Of a DNA stretch of 64,000 nucleotides, positions 27,866 to 37,814 are shown piece by piece (within the stretch, counting starts at the first letter, position 1; each line of letters begins with the position of its first letter). The stretch is from Siccibacter turicensis LMG 23730. GTDB lineage: Bacteria > Pseudomonadota > Gammaproteobacteria > Enterobacterales > Enterobacteriaceae. Below the pieces are notes generated by a model. The model made no database searches. It was not told where the DNA came from and worked only from the letters and a program-made list of their open reading frames with translations. Position numbers and translations under genes: made by a program. The stretch is taken from positions 62,001-126,000 of the forward strand of contig NZ_AWFZ01000050.1 of the NCBI RefSeq assembly GCF_000463155.2, written 5' to 3'.

Positions 27866-28819
27866 TTACAGCAGGGCTTCGACCATTTTTTCCAGTTTTT
27901 CCTGGTCAACGGCGAACTTGCGGATACCGTCCGCCAGTTTGTCCACGGCCATCGGATCCTGGTTGTGCTCCCAGAAGAACTGGGATTCAGTCATACGCTC
28001 CGGACGTGCTTTCACGTCGCCGGCGAAGGAGAGCTTACGCTCTACCGCGCCTTCGCTTTCGGCCAGCTCTTTCAGCAGCGCCGGGGCGATGGTCAGACGG
28101 TCACAGCCTGCCAACTCAAGGATTTCGCCGACGTTACGGAAGCTTGCGCCCATCACAACGGTCTCGTAGCCGTGCTGCTTGTAGTATTCGTAGATTTCCG
28201 TCACGGAAACTACGCCCGGATCGTCCTGCGGCGCGTACTCTTTCTTGTCGGTGTTGGCTTTGTACCAGTCGAGGATACGGCCCACGAACGGAGAGATGAG
28301 GTACACACCCGCTTCGGCGCAGGCGCGCGCCTGTGCGAAGGAGAACAGCAGCGTCAGGTTGCAGTTGATGCCTTCTTTCTCAAGCTGTTCCGCCGCGCGG
28401 ATGCCCTGCCAGGTGGAGGCCAGTTTGATCAGAATGCGATCGTTGCTGATACCGGCGTCGTTGTAGAGCTTAATCAGGTGCTTCGCTTTGGCAATGCTGG
28501 CTTCGGTATCGTAGGAGAGACGAGCGTCCACTTCGGTAGAGATACGGCCCGGGATCAGCTTCAGGATTTCCAGACCAATGTTGACCGCCAGTTTATCGGT
28601 CGCATCCACCACCTGCTGCGCGCGATCGCTGCTCTGGCTTTTCGCCCAGGTCACCGCGTCGTCAATCAGCTTACGGTATTCAGGAATTTGTGCTGCGTTC
28701 AGGATGAGAGAAGGGTTGGTGGTGGCATCCTGCGGCTGGTACAGCTTCATTGCCGCGATGTCTCCGGTGTCAGCCACGACCGTGGTGAACTGACGCAGGG
28801 AGGTCAATTTATCCGTCAT
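27866..28819 (-). CDS. talB: Transaldolase B
   Basis: Schiff-base enzyme of the non-oxidative pentose phosphate pathway; moves a dihydroxyacetone unit between sugar phosphates. The 317 residues equal E. coli TalB. The catalytic lysine lies in [19 protein letters not shown] near residue 132, and [10 protein letters not shown] near residue 30 is the other family signature. Its neighbours mog and yaaA identify it as talB, not talA. Confidence 0.97.
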   Translation of the reverse strand: MTDKLTSLRQFTTVVADTGDIAAMKLYQPQDATTNPSLILNAAQIPEYRKLIDDAVTWAKSQSSDRAQQVVDATDKLAVNIGLEILKLIPGRISTEVDARLSYDTEASIAKAKHLIKLYNDAGISNDRILIKLASTWQGIRAAEQLEKEGINCNLTLLFSFAQARACAEAGVYLISPFVGRILDWYKANTDKKEYAPQDDPGVVSVTEIYEYYKQHGYETVVMGASFRNVGEILELAGCDRLTIAPALLKELAESEGAVERKLSFAGDVKARPERMTESQFFWEHNQDPMAVDKLADGIRKFAVDQEKLEKMVEALL

Positions 28820-29146
28820 GATAATAGGTCTCTTAGAACTGCTTGTTAGGGAGATGTAACCGAACTGCCTCCGATGATATCACGCCGCACTGCCAGCGCA
28901 ACCGCTGACCACGGGCGCATAACGTTGACGGCGAAGCGTTTCGCACCCGGTGACGATCCCACCCCGCCCTTTCGCCCCGACAGCCCCAGGCCGCACGGAC
29001 GCGGCGTTTGCGCGATTTTCACGCCCGATTGCGCAACGCGCGGCCCGCCAGGAACGCCGATAAATTAATGCGATTAATCGCATCCATCGGCCAGACCCTC
29101 GCCATTTTTTGATAAAGTCACGCAAAACGACTTCAAGAGAGTGACC
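28820..29146. other. Divergent intergenic region talB-yaaA
   Basis: A 327-base gap with no recognisable gene; K-12 has the transporter gene yaaJ between yaaA and talB, which is absent here. A palindrome GCGAAGCGTTTCGC (28931-28944) resembles a degenerate Cra site, but its outer bases do not match. Promoters for talB and yaaA are expected but not clearly identifiable. Confidence 0.5.
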
Positions 29147-29920
29147 ATGCTGATCCTGATCTCCCCTGCTAAAACGCTGGACTACCAGAGCGAACTTGCC
29201 ACCACGCGCTACACCCAGCCGGAACTGCTGGACTATTCCCAGCAGCTGATTACCGAGGCGCGCAAGCTCTCTGCCCCGCAGATCGCCTCGCTGATGGGTA
29301 TCAGCGACAAGCTGGCGGACCTCAACGCCACCCGCTTCCACGACTGGCAGCCGGATTTCACTCCGGACAACGCCCGGCAGGCCATCCTGGCGTTTAAAGG
29401 CGACGTTTATACCGGCCTGCAGGCAGAGACCTTCAGCGACGCGGATTTTGATTTCGCCCAACAGCATTTGCGTATGCTCTCCGGTCTGTACGGGGTGCTG
29501 CGTCCGCTCGACCTGATGCAGCCCTACCGGCTGGAGATGGGCATCCGCTTTGCCAATGCGAAAGGCAAAGATCTCTACAGCTTCTGGGGCGATATCATTA
29601 CCCGTAAGCTCAATGAGGCGCTGGCAACGCAGGGCGATAAGCTGGTGGTGAACCTGGCGTCCGACGAATACTTTAAAGCCGTGAAGCCGAAAGCGCTTGA
29701 AGGCGAGATCGTGAAGCCGGTCTTCCTCGATGAGAAGAACGGTAAATTCAAGGTCATCAGCTTCTACGCTAAAAAGGCGCGCGGGCTGATGAGCCGCTAC
29801 ATCATCCAGAACCGCCTGACCACCGCAGAACAGCTGACCGGGTTCGATCTGGATGGCTATCAGTTTGACGAGGCCGCGTCGAAAGGCGCTGAGCTGGTGT
29901 TTACCCGCAGCGAACGCTGA
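29147..29920 (+). CDS. yaaA: Peroxide-stress protein YaaA
   Basis: DUF328/UPF0246 protein that in E. coli lowers intracellular free iron during hydrogen peroxide stress and binds DNA. The start [16 protein letters not shown] gives 257 residues against 258 in E. coli. Conserved segments are [17 protein letters not shown] near residue 82, [20 protein letters not shown] and [16 protein letters not shown]. It converges on the thr operon with a shared terminator. K-12 yaaX is missing from the gap. Confidence 0.95.
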   Translation: MLILISPAKTLDYQSELATTRYTQPELLDYSQQLITEARKLSAPQIASLMGISDKLADLNATRFHDWQPDFTPDNARQAILAFKGDVYTGLQAETFSDADFDFAQQHLRMLSGLYGVLRPLDLMQPYRLEMGIRFANAKGKDLYSFWGDIITRKLNEALATQGDKLVVNLASDEYFKAVKPKALEGEIVKPVFLDEKNGKFKVISFYAKKARGLMSRYIIQNRLTTAEQLTGFDLDGYQFDEAASKGAELVFTRSER

Positions 29921-29937
29921 GTGCGGCGTGCGGACAG

Positions 29938-29970
29938 AGAAAAGGCGGACCGGGTGGTCCGCCTTTTTTG
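29938..29970. terminator. Bidirectional terminator between yaaA and thrC
   Basis: AAAGGCGGACC / GGTCCGCCTTTT hairpin with a T-run on the right and an A-run on the left, in the 80-base convergent gap. Confidence 0.9.
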
Positions 29971-30000
29971 TGGGTCGGGCTGCCCGAACGGGCAACGGCC

Positions 30001-31290
30001 TCAGGCGCGCGGCTTCATCATCAGCTGGCGCAGCGCGGCGTAATCCGCCGGCAGGAACTGCGACAGCAGCGGCAGATCGGCACGCTCGGCCAGCGCTTCC
30101 GGCAACGGCAGCGATTCGCCGAGAATCTCATCCACGCTCTCTTTGAACTTCGCTGGGTGCGCGGTACCGAGGAACAGACCGTACTCACCGGGACGCAGCT
30201 GGTCACGCAACGCACGCCAGGCAATGGCGGCGTGCGGTTCAGAGACGTAGCCCACCTCACGCAGTTCGCGCATGGCGTATTTGGTGGTTTCATCATCCAC
30301 CGCGGCAAAGCCCAGCTCGTTCAGGCGCCAGATCTTACGGCGGAAGATCTCCTCCACGCGCGGCCAGTTGTTCGGCTGGCTGACGTCCATCGCATTCGAC
30401 AGCGTCGCCCGGGTGCCGTTTGGCTCCCACTTGCCGTTTTGCAGATAGCGCGGCACGGTGTCGTTGGCGTTGGTGGCGGCAATAAAGCGTTTCACCGGCA
30501 GGCCCAGGGATTTGGCCAGCAGGCCGGCGGTGAGATCGCCGAAGTTACCGCTCGGGACGGAAATCACCAGCTGATTGCGCGCATCCTGCGGCAGCTGCGC
30601 CACCGCTTCGAAGTAGTAGCAGATCTGCGCCAGCAGGCGACTGATGTTGATGGAGTTGGCGGAGTTCAGGCCGAGGGTGGTTTTCAGCTCCTCGTCATCA
30701 AACGCCTGCTTAACCAGCGCCTGGCACTCATCGAAGTCGCCGTCGATGGCCACGGTCTCAATGTTGCCGCCCAGAGTGCAGAACAGCTTCTCCTGCAGCG
30801 GGCTGATTTTTCCGCGCGGATAGAGGATAACGACACGCACGTTTTTCAGGCCGTAGAACGCATGCGCCACCGCGGCGCCCGTGTCACCTGAGGTCGCCGT
30901 CAGGATGGTGACCGGCTTGTCGCCGCTGATATGGGTCAGCATCTGCGCCATAAAGCGGCCGCCAAAATCTTTAAACGCCAGCGTCGGGCCGTGGAACAGC
31001 TCCAGACACCCGATGTCGCTCTGCACCTCTTTTACCGGGGCCGGGAAGGTAAACGCGTTGCGGATGCGGGTTTCGAGGATCTCCGCCGGGATCTCATCGC
31101 CAATAAAGGCCGACAGAATTTTGCTGCTGCGGGAGACAAAGTCCATCTGCAGCATCTCATCCACTTCAGTCAGGCTGAACTCCGGCAGGTCGTGCGGGAA
31201 GAACAGCCCCTGATTAGACCCCAGTCCCTGCGTTACCGCCTGGGCAAAGCTGACCTGCTCGTTATGATCTTTAAGATTGTAGAGTTTCAT
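30001..31290 (-). CDS. thrC: Threonine synthase
   Basis: PLP enzyme converting O-phosphohomoserine to L-threonine, last step of the pathway. The 429 residues fit the E. coli length of 428. The PLP lysine is in GPTLAFKDFGGRFMAQ near residue 107, and TILTATSGDTGAAVAHAF and SVPSGNFGDLTAGLLAK bind the cofactor phosphate. It is the third structural gene of thrLABC, three bases downstream of thrB. Confidence 0.98.
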   Translation of the reverse strand: MKLYNLKDHNEQVSFAQAVTQGLGSNQGLFFPHDLPEFSLTEVDEMLQMDFVSRSSKILSAFIGDEIPAEILETRIRNAFTFPAPVKEVQSDIGCLELFHGPTLAFKDFGGRFMAQMLTHISGDKPVTILTATSGDTGAAVAHAFYGLKNVRVVILYPRGKISPLQEKLFCTLGGNIETVAIDGDFDECQALVKQAFDDEELKTTLGLNSANSINISRLLAQICYYFEAVAQLPQDARNQLVISVPSGNFGDLTAGLLAKSLGLPVKRFIAATNANDTVPRYLQNGKWEPNGTRATLSNAMDVSQPNNWPRVEEIFRRKIWRLNELGFAAVDDETTKYAMRELREVGYVSEPHAAIAWRALRDQLRPGEYGLFLGTAHPAKFKESVDEILGESLPLPEALAERADLPLLSQFLPADYAALRQLMMKPRA

Positions 31291-31293
31291 TCG

Positions 31294-32223
31294 TTATCCC
31301 AGTACTCGTGCGCCAGCCGTATCCAGACGGCAGATGTGGACGAAGCCGTCCTGATTTTGAAGATAGTGTTGTCCAAGCCAGGCCGCCACCCGCTGTGCCG
31401 TGTCCGGGTTATCGCAGACGGCGAACAGCGTCGGCCCGGAACCGGAGATCCCGCACGCCAGCGCGCCGATATCAATGGCGGCGCTGCGCGCTTCGCTAAA
31501 GCCCGGCAGCAGCTTCGTGCGATAGGGTTCGGCGATCACATCGTGCATCAGCTTTGCGGCCAGCGCCGGCTGGCCGGTGTGGCAGGCGTGAATAAAGCCC
31601 GCCAGATGGCGTCCGTGGCTGATGCAGTCCTGGCGGCGATACTGCGCCGGCAGGATGGCGCGCGCCTCGGCGGTGGAGACTTTAATGCCGGGGTAGGCGA
31701 GCACCCACAGCCACTCATCAAAGCCTGGCACCTGCTGGCTGATGATGCCGTTTTCTTCAATCATCAGCTGAATGCCACCGAGGAAGCAGGGGGCGACGTT
31801 ATCGTAGTGAATGCTGCCTGAAATGCGCCCTTCCAGCTCGCCCATCAGCGCCAGCAGGCGCGTGTCGCTGAGCGGCTTTCCGCAGTGCTCGTTCATTGCC
31901 ATCAGCCCGGCCACCACGGAGCAGGCGCTGGAGCCCAGCCCTGAGCCGATCGGCATGTTTTTTTCGAGGGTCATGGCTACCGGGATGGTTTTCCCGATCT
32001 CCTGACAAAAACGCTCCCAGCACTGGTAAACAATGTTTTCCCGCGGCGCGTCCGGGAGTTTACTGGCGAAACGCCCGAGGTTTTGCAGGCTGAACTGCTC
32101 TGCCGCCTCCACCGTCACGTAATCACCGAGCAGCGAGCCGTCTACCGGCGTCACCGCCGCGCCCAGCACATCGAATCCGACGCTCATATTGGCGCTGGAA
32201 GCCGGGGCATATACTTTAACCAT
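31294..32223 (-). CDS. thrB: Homoserine kinase
   Basis: GHMP-family kinase that phosphorylates L-homoserine with ATP. The 309 residues carry the GHMP ATP motif [19 protein letters not shown] near residue 90 and the C-terminal [12 protein letters not shown] near residue 258. A single base separates it from the thrA stop, so translation is probably coupled. Confidence 0.98.
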   Translation of the reverse strand: MVKVYAPASSANMSVGFDVLGAAVTPVDGSLLGDYVTVEAAEQFSLQNLGRFASKLPDAPRENIVYQCWERFCQEIGKTIPVAMTLEKNMPIGSGLGSSACSVVAGLMAMNEHCGKPLSDTRLLALMGELEGRISGSIHYDNVAPCFLGGIQLMIEENGIISQQVPGFDEWLWVLAYPGIKVSTAEARAILPAQYRRQDCISHGRHLAGFIHACHTGQPALAAKLMHDVIAEPYRTKLLPGFSEARSAAIDIGALACGISGSGPTLFAVCDNPDTAQRVAAWLGQHYLQNQDGFVHICRLDTAGARVLG

Positions 32224-32224
32224 C

Positions 32225-34687
32225 TTAAACTCCTAACTTCCATGAGAGGGTGCGCAACAGGTCGGCAAACACCCCGGCGGCGGTCACATCGTTACCCGCC
32301 CCGTAACCGCGCAGCACCAGCGGCAGCGGCTGGTAGTAGCGGCTGTAGAAGGCCAGCGCGTTTTCGCCGTTCTTAACTTTATACAGCGGATCGTTGCCGT
32401 CTACCGCTGCAATCTTCACGCGGCAGACGCCGTCGTCGTCGATATTGCCCACGTAGCGCAGCACGTTGCCTTCATCGCGCGCCTGGGCGACGCGGGAGGC
32501 AAACTCATCGTCAAACTCCGGGAGGCGCGCCATAAACGCGCTGACGTCGCCGGTGCTGTCGAAGCTTGCCGGCAGGACCGGTTCGACCACGATATCGGTC
32601 AGCTCAAGGCTGCGGCCGGTTTCACGCGCGAGGATCAGCAATTTGCGCGCCACGTCCATCCCGCTCAGGTCGTCGCGCGGGTCTGGTTCGGTATAGCCCA
32701 TCTCACGCGCCAGGGTCGTGGCTTCCGAGAGGCTCATCCCTTCATCCAGCTTGCCAAAAATAAAGGAGAGCGAGCCGGAGAGGATGCCTGAGAAACGCTG
32801 CAGCTCATCGCCGGCGTTAAGCAGGTTTTGCAGGTTTTCAATCACCGGCAGACCGGCCCCGACGTTGGTGTCGTACAGGAACTTGCGGCGCGATTTCTCC
32901 GCCGCGTGGCGCAGTTCGTGGTAGTAGTTCATCGACGAGGTGTTGGCCTTCTTGTTCGGCGTCACCACGTGGAACCCTTCCTTGAGGAAGTCGGCATACT
33001 GATCGGCGACCGCCTGGCTTGAGGTGCAGTCGACGATCACCGGGTTGAGCAGGTGGTACTCTTTCACCAGACGGATTAGCCGCCCGAGGTTGAACGGCTC
33101 TTTTGCTTCCGCCAGCGCCGCCTGCCAGTTCTCCAGATCGAGGCCGTGGACGTTGGTCAGCAGCGCGCGGGAGTTGGCGATACCGCAGACCCGCAGGTCG
33201 ATATGCTTCTGCTTGAGCCAGGTCTGCTGGCGTTTGAGCTGCTCGATGAGCGCGCTCCCTACCCCGCCGACGCCGACCACAAACACTTCGATAACCTGGT
33301 CGGTGTTAAACAGCATCTGGTGCGTGACGCGCACGCCGGTCACGGCATCGTCATTGCTGACCACCACCGAGATTGACCGCTCTGACGAGCCCTGGGCAAT
33401 CGCCACGATGTTGATGTTTGCCCTGGCCAGCGCGGCGAAAAATTTCGCCGAGATGCCGCGCAGGGTACGCATCCCGTCGCCCACCACGGAAATGATCGCC
33501 AGACGATGCATCACCGCCAGCGGCTCCAGCAGGCCCTCTTTCAGCTCGAGGTAGAACTCCTCCTCCATCACGCGCGTGGCCCGCTCGCTGTCGCTCTGCG
33601 GCACGCAGAAGCTGATGCTGTACTCAGAGGAGGACTGGGTGATCAGCACCACGGAGATGCCAGCGCGGGACATGGTAGCGAACACGCGTGCGGCCATGCC
33701 GACCATGCCCTTCATGCCCGGCCCGGAGACGCTGAACATCGCCATGTTGTTGAGGTTGCTGATGCCCTTCACCGGCAGGCTGTCGTCCTCGCTGGTGGCG
33801 CCGATCAGCGTGCCCGGCGCCTGGGGGTTGGCGGTATTCTTTATCAGGCAAGGGATCTGGAACTGAGCGATAGGGGTGATGGTGCGGGGATGCAGAACTT
33901 TGGCGCCGAAGTAGGAGAGCTCCATGGCTTCCTGATACGACATCGACTTCAGCAGCCTGGCGTCCGGTACCTGACGTGGATCGCAGGTGTATACCCCGTC
34001 CACGTCCGTCCATATCTCACAACAGTCGGCACGCAGGCAGGCGGCCAGCACCGCCGCGGAGTAGTCGGACCCGTTGCGCCCGAGTACCACCAGCTCGCCC
34101 TTCTCGTTCCCGGCGGTGAAACCGGCCATCAGCACCATGTGATCCGCCGGAATGCGGCTGGCAGCGATGCGACGGGTGGATTCGGCGATATCGACGGTGG
34201 ACTCCAGGTAGTGGCCAACGGCGAGCAGCTTCTCAACCGGGTCAATTACCGTCACTTTATTGCCACGCGCCTGAAGCAGCGCCGCCATGATCGCGATAGA
34301 GAGCTTCTCACCGCGGCAGATCAGCGCCGCGTTGATGCTGTCCGGGCACTGACCGAGTAGGCTGATGCCATGCAGGATGTGCTTAATCTGGGCAAACTCC
34401 TGCTCTACCGTCGCTTTCAGTCCGGCGTGGTCGAAGCCCGGCTGCGCCTGCGCCAGGCCGTCCAGCAGTGCGGCGAAAATCTGCTCCGCGTCGCTGATAT
34501 TGGGCAGGGCGTCCTGGCCGGCGATGGTTTTTTCAATCATCGCCACCAGGTGATTGGTAATTTTTGCGGGTGCAGAGAGAACGGTCGCTACCTGCCCTTG
34601 CCTGGCATTGCTCTCCAGAATATCGGCAACGCGCAGAAAACGATCCGCGTTTGCCACTGATGTACCGCCGAACTTCAACACTCTCAT
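32225..34687 (-). CDS. thrA: Bifunctional aspartokinase I / homoserine dehydrogenase I
   Basis: Catalyses the first and third steps from aspartate to threonine, feedback-inhibited by threonine. Starting at [20 protein letters not shown] gives 820 residues, exactly the E. coli length; the 14-residue in-frame extension from 34729 crosses the attenuator and is not real. Domains in order: aspartokinase (1-250, KFGGTS and [10 protein letters not shown]), ACT regulatory repeats (about 310-450) and the NAD(P)-binding homoserine dehydrogenase ([13 protein letters not shown] near residue 472). Expression is governed by the thrL leader. Confidence 0.98.
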   Translation of the reverse strand: MRVLKFGGTSVANADRFLRVADILESNARQGQVATVLSAPAKITNHLVAMIEKTIAGQDALPNISDAEQIFAALLDGLAQAQPGFDHAGLKATVEQEFAQIKHILHGISLLGQCPDSINAALICRGEKLSIAIMAALLQARGNKVTVIDPVEKLLAVGHYLESTVDIAESTRRIAASRIPADHMVLMAGFTAGNEKGELVVLGRNGSDYSAAVLAACLRADCCEIWTDVDGVYTCDPRQVPDARLLKSMSYQEAMELSYFGAKVLHPRTITPIAQFQIPCLIKNTANPQAPGTLIGATSEDDSLPVKGISNLNNMAMFSVSGPGMKGMVGMAARVFATMSRAGISVVLITQSSSEYSISFCVPQSDSERATRVMEEEFYLELKEGLLEPLAVMHRLAIISVVGDGMRTLRGISAKFFAALARANINIVAIAQGSSERSISVVVSNDDAVTGVRVTHQMLFNTDQVIEVFVVGVGGVGSALIEQLKRQQTWLKQKHIDLRVCGIANSRALLTNVHGLDLENWQAALAEAKEPFNLGRLIRLVKEYHLLNPVIVDCTSSQAVADQYADFLKEGFHVVTPNKKANTSSMNYYHELRHAAEKSRRKFLYDTNVGAGLPVIENLQNLLNAGDELQRFSGILSGSLSFIFGKLDEGMSLSEATTLAREMGYTEPDPRDDLSGMDVARKLLILARETGRSLELTDIVVEPVLPASFDSTGDVSAFMARLPEFDDEFASRVAQARDEGNVLRYVGNIDDDGVCRVKIAAVDGNDPLYKVKNGENALAFYSRYYQPLPLVLRGYGAGNDVTAAGVFADLLRTLSWKLGV

Positions 34688-34713
34688 GGTCATTACCCCT
34701 TGAACTTTGGTCG

Positions 34714-34750
34714 AAAAAAAAGCCCGCACTGTTCAGGTGCGGGCTTTTTT
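34714..34750 (-). terminator. thr operon attenuator
   Basis: In the minus direction AGCCCGCAC / GTGCGGGCT form a 9-bp stem with a 7-base loop followed by nine T, between thrL and thrA. It is the rho-independent terminator of the threonine/isoleucine attenuator. Confidence 0.95.
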
Positions 34751-34768
34751 CAGTATTTCCTGTACGCG

Positions 34769-34837
34769 TCAGCCCGCACCGTTACCTGTGGTAATGGTGA
34801 TGGTTGTAATAGTGGTGGTCAGGCTGATGCGAATCAT
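34769..34837 (-). CDS. thrL: thr operon leader peptide
   Basis: 22-codon ORF starting MIRISLTTTITT and ending TTGNGAG. It contains eight threonine codons and several isoleucine codons, the regulatory codons at which ribosomes stall when charged tRNA-Thr or tRNA-Ile is scarce. Its stop lies about 19 bases before the terminator hairpin. It is one residue longer than the E. coli peptide, with a changed N-terminal part but the same C-terminal TTGNGAG. Confidence 0.95.
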   Translation of the reverse strand: MIRISLTTTITTITITTGNGAG

Positions 34838-34876
34838 GGATGTTGTGTGCTCTGAATCTTTCTGTGTGTTGCCTAT

Positions 34877-34905
34877 TGGTTAAAGTATCCGCCAGGTGAA
34901 GTCAA
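34877..34905 (-). promoter_or_regulatory. thr operon promoter
   Basis: On the minus strand a -35 hexamer TTGACT (34905-34900) is followed after 17 bases by TAACCA (34882-34877). The TACTTTAACCAATA segment is shared with the E. coli thr promoter. It lies about 40 bases upstream of thrL. Confidence 0.75.
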
Positions 34906-35039
34906 CGAATTTCTGGTTTTGGTGGTTTTTCGACCATCGCCGCGACTCGCTGCACGCCGGCGGGTTTGCCACCATAACCACTGCTTATCACCGGCTGCCA
35001 TCGACATTTCACACGGCCTGATGGCAGATTTTCAGCACG

Positions 35040-35726
35040 TTACTCTGGCAATTTTTTTTCGATATCGTGCAGCAATCGGTGGAGCATCGCCGTGTCGCGC
35101 TGCTCAAGCAGTCCCAGACGCTGGGTAAGCCAGTCGGCCATTTTTACGTCGTCATCCACCTCAAGCTTCGCGAGCAGCGCAGCGACCCGCTGGCGCAGCG
35201 CCTGAAGCTGGTGCCGGTCGTTTTCCGGTACGCTGACCGCCGGAAGCTGCATCAGGGATGACAGCTGATAGCAGTAGACCATCACCGCCTGACCGAGATT
35301 CAACGACGGGTAGTCAGCCACCATCGGCACGCCGGTCAGCACGTCGGCGAGCATCAGCTCGTCATTGGTCAGCCCGGAATCTTCACGCCCGAACACCAGC
35401 GCGCAGCGGCCAATCCACGTCCGCTTCTCCTCCAGCATCGGAACAAGCTGCTGCGGCGTCGCGTAATAGTGAAACTTTGCCCGGCTGCGGGCGGTGGTGG
35501 CGATGGTGAAATCCACGTCGGCCAGCGCCGCCGCCAGGCTGTCATAGGTTTCCACATTATCGAGGATGTCACCTGCGCCATGCGCCACGCGCCGGGCGGC
35601 CTCGTCGCGCCAGACATCGCTTGCCACGATGCGCATGCGGGTGAAGCCCATGGTTTTCATCGCTCTGGCAGCCGCGCCGACATTTTCTGCCCGGGCAGGC
35701 GCCACCAGCACAACAGGAAATTCCAT
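35040..35726 (-). CDS. yjtD: TrmH/SPOUT-family RNA methyltransferase YjtD (LasT)
   Basis: Putative SAM-dependent RNA methyltransferase of the TrmJ-like SPOUT branch; the target RNA is not established. The 228 residues match E. coli YjtD. Family motifs are VAPARAENVGAAARAMKTMGF at the N-terminus, LVFGREDSGLTNDEL near residue 114 and PSLNLGQAVMVYCYQL near residue 140. It lies between the thr operon and arcA as in K-12. Confidence 0.93.
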   Translation of the reverse strand: MEFPVVLVAPARAENVGAAARAMKTMGFTRMRIVASDVWRDEAARRVAHGAGDILDNVETYDSLAAALADVDFTIATTARSRAKFHYYATPQQLVPMLEEKRTWIGRCALVFGREDSGLTNDELMLADVLTGVPMVADYPSLNLGQAVMVYCYQLSSLMQLPAVSVPENDRHQLQALRQRVAALLAKLEVDDDVKMADWLTQRLGLLEQRDTAMLHRLLHDIEKKLPE

Positions 35727-36065
35727 ATTTCTCTCTTCCGGTTCGTTACTACAAAATTAGGATTCTGGTTAATCTTATTACGCCGCGAAAAATTACATTA
35801 CAGCAACATTTAACGCGTTGTTATGTCGCAAATATATAAACAGAACTTATAGATTCTTCCGATAAACTGCCGTTTTGTTATCGCGTCTCGCCATGATATC
35901 CTTATGTTTATCATGAATAAACCCGATGAAAATAACGCTTGTCATTTTGATTCACCTTGTTTATTAGTTAGACGGTGAAATGACGCGATTCATTATAAAA
36001 ATGTGACCGAATCGCATTCAGCAGCAGACCGATTTCATGTAACGTCTGACGTGCTACAATTGAAC
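35727..36065. other. AT-rich intergenic region upstream of arcA
   Basis: No gene seen. The stretch is clearly more AT-rich than its surroundings and must contain promoters for yjtD (minus) and the upstream promoter cluster of arcA (plus). Its right edge is the FNR box at 36066. Confidence 0.6.
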
Positions 36066-36079
36066 TTGATATATGTCAA
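36066..36079. promoter_or_regulatory. FNR box upstream of arcA
   Basis: TTGATATATGTCAA matches TTGAT-N4-ATCAA at nine of ten positions. It lies 279 bases upstream of arcA, and FNR activation of arcA from a distal promoter is known in E. coli. It implies anaerobic induction of the ArcA regulator and a long 5' leader. Confidence 0.75.
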
Positions 36080-36120
36080 CTAAGCGTAGTTTTATTGGGT
36101 GTCGTTGCCGTCCTGGTCTG

Positions 36121-36261
36121 TTATGTTGCTGTTAAAATGGTTAGGATATCAGCCGCTTTTGACACCGTCGGGTCCACAGGGAAAGTACCCAAGACCAGGC
36201 TAATGATGTTGTTGACGTAGACGAATAGTGCATCAAGAACGCCATTACGTACTTTAGTCAT
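36121..36261 (-). CDS. yjjY: Small protein YjjY, antisense to the arcA leader
   Basis: 46-residue ORF beginning MTKVRNGVLDALFVYVNNII and ending ILTILTAT, closely matching E. coli YjjY in sequence and length. Function is unknown. It lies entirely within the presumed 5' leader of arcA on the opposite strand, between the FNR box and the arcA start. Part of the conservation could therefore reflect leader RNA rather than protein. Confidence 0.75.
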   Translation of the reverse strand: MTKVRNGVLDALFVYVNNIISLVLGTFPVDPTVSKAADILTILTAT

Positions 36262-36357
36262 GTCACGCCCGGCATGTTAATTTATCGCATGCAGCAGGCA
36301 GGCCAGGGACTTTTGTACTTCCTGTTTCGATTCAGTTGGCAATTTTAGGTAGCAAAC

Positions 36358-37074
36358 ATGCAGACCCCGCACATCCTTATCGTTGAAGACGAGTTGGTAA
36401 CACGCAACACGTTAAAGAGTATTTTCGAAGCAGAAGGCTACGATGTTTCTGAGGCCACCGACGGCGCTGAAATGCATCAGATCCTTTCTGAGCATGACAT
36501 CAATCTGGTGATCATGGACATCAACCTGCCGGGTAAAAACGGCCTGCTGCTGGCGCGCGAACTGCGTGAACAAGCCAATGTGGCGTTGATGTTCCTCACC
36601 GGTCGCGATAACGAAGTTGATAAAATCCTCGGCCTCGAAATCGGCGCCGACGACTATATCACCAAACCGTTTAACCCTCGCGAGCTCACCATCCGCGCGC
36701 GCAACCTGCTTTCCCGTACCATGAATCTGGGTACCGTGACGGAAGAGCGCCGCAGCGTGGAAAGCTACAAATTTAACGGTTGGGAGCTGGACATCAACAG
36801 CCGCTCACTCATTAGCCCGAACGGCGAGCAGTACAAGCTGCCGCGCAGTGAATTCCGCGCGATGCTGCACTTCTGCGAAAACCCGGGCAAGATCCAGACC
36901 CGTGCCGAGCTGCTGAAGAAAATGACCGGTCGCGAGCTGAAGCCGCATGACCGTACCGTCGATGTCACCATCCGTCGCATTCGTAAGCACTTTGAATCGA
37001 CGCCGGACACGCCGGAAATCATCGCCACCATTCACGGCGAAGGCTACCGTTTCTGCGGCGATCTGCAGGAATAA
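36358..37074 (+). CDS. arcA: Aerobic respiration control response regulator ArcA
   Basis: OmpR-family response regulator phosphorylated by ArcB under micro- and anaerobic conditions; represses respiratory and TCA-cycle genes. The 238 residues equal E. coli ArcA. The receiver domain (1-120) has Asp54 in [13 protein letters not shown] as the phosphoacceptor and the conserved Lys in [13 protein letters not shown]. The winged-helix DNA-binding domain covers about 134-233 ([15 protein letters not shown]). It is monocistronic with a terminator shared with creA. Confidence 0.98.
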   Translation: MQTPHILIVEDELVTRNTLKSIFEAEGYDVSEATDGAEMHQILSEHDINLVIMDINLPGKNGLLLARELREQANVALMFLTGRDNEVDKILGLEIGADDYITKPFNPRELTIRARNLLSRTMNLGTVTEERRSVESYKFNGWELDINSRSLISPNGEQYKLPRSEFRAMLHFCENPGKIQTRAELLKKMTGRELKPHDRTVDVTIRRIRKHFESTPDTPEIIATIHGEGYRFCGDLQE

Positions 37075-37090
37075 GTCGTTAAGAATAAAT

Positions 37091-37120
37091 AAAAGGGCGG
37101 ATATCCGCCCTTTTTTCATT
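37091..37120. terminator. Bidirectional terminator between arcA and creA
   Basis: AAAAGGGCGGATATCCGCCCTTTT is flanked by A-rich and T-rich runs, suited to ending both converging transcripts. Confidence 0.9.
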
Positions 37121-37132
37121 TCTGCCGCCGGG

Positions 37133-37603
37133 TTATTTCCAGGGCATAATCGGCACCGCACTTAGCGCGTTTTTCGGTGAGCCTTCCACCACTTTGTCTG
37201 AGTAAGCCAGATACGCCAGGGTATTACGTTTGGCGTCATAGAAGCGCACCACCTGCAATTTCTTAAAAACCAGCGAGGTACGTTTCTGGAACACCACGTC
37301 GCCTTGCGCTTTGCCCGCTTTAATCTTCTCGCTCACTTCTACCGGCCCCACCTGCTGGCAGGAAATGGCCGCATCGGAGGTGTCCTCAGCCAGGCCCAGG
37401 CCGCCCTTGATACCACCGGTTTTCGCGCGGCTGATATAACAGGTCACGTTTTTCACGTCGGGATCGTCAAACGCCTCAACCACGATCTTATGGTCCGGAC
37501 CGAAAACTTTAAATACGGTATCGACTGAACCAATCTGCTCTGCCCCGGCATGCAGGGCAAATAACGATAAAACTGCACTAAGAGTTAAGTGTCTATATTT
37601 CAT
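37133..37603 (-). CDS. creA: Secreted conserved protein CreA
   Basis: CreA-family protein of unknown function with an N-terminal signal peptide ([22 protein letters not shown], cleavage near residue 20). The start chosen gives 156 residues against 157 in E. coli. The mature part has four cysteines (CYISRAK and CQQVGP included) suited to the periplasm. In K-12 it heads creABCD; here it stands alone next to arcA, and creB, creC and creD are absent. Confidence 0.92.
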   Translation of the reverse strand: MKYRHLTLSAVLSLFALHAGAEQIGSVDTVFKVFGPDHKIVVEAFDDPDVKNVTCYISRAKTGGIKGGLGLAEDTSDAAISCQQVGPVEVSEKIKAGKAQGDVVFQKRTSLVFKKLQVVRFYDAKRNTLAYLAYSDKVVEGSPKNALSAVPIMPWK

Positions 37604-37814
37604 ATTGTTACCATATTTTAAATGTTGCCCTGGGTGATAATTCAACTTGCCAGAAAAGCGTACAGTAATCACTAACTTACAACTTACATGCCAAAATTTT
37701 ATTAAAACCCCAATTCCCGCACTAAAAAATCACAGAATGCTAAAAAAACAAAAAATGCTATCATCCGCCCCTTAGGTTTCTGGCACTCTCTCATGCAGGA
37801 TGAGGAAATTTTTT

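Noticed and set aside
27626-28849. 407-codon plus-strand ORF opposite mog/talB
   Set aside because: Antisense shadow crossing the two genes and their gap; product is Val/Phe/Arg-rich without motifs.
28931-28944. Cra-like palindrome upstream of talB
   Set aside because: GCGAAGCGTTTCGC lacks the conserved outer TGAA bases of the Cra consensus.
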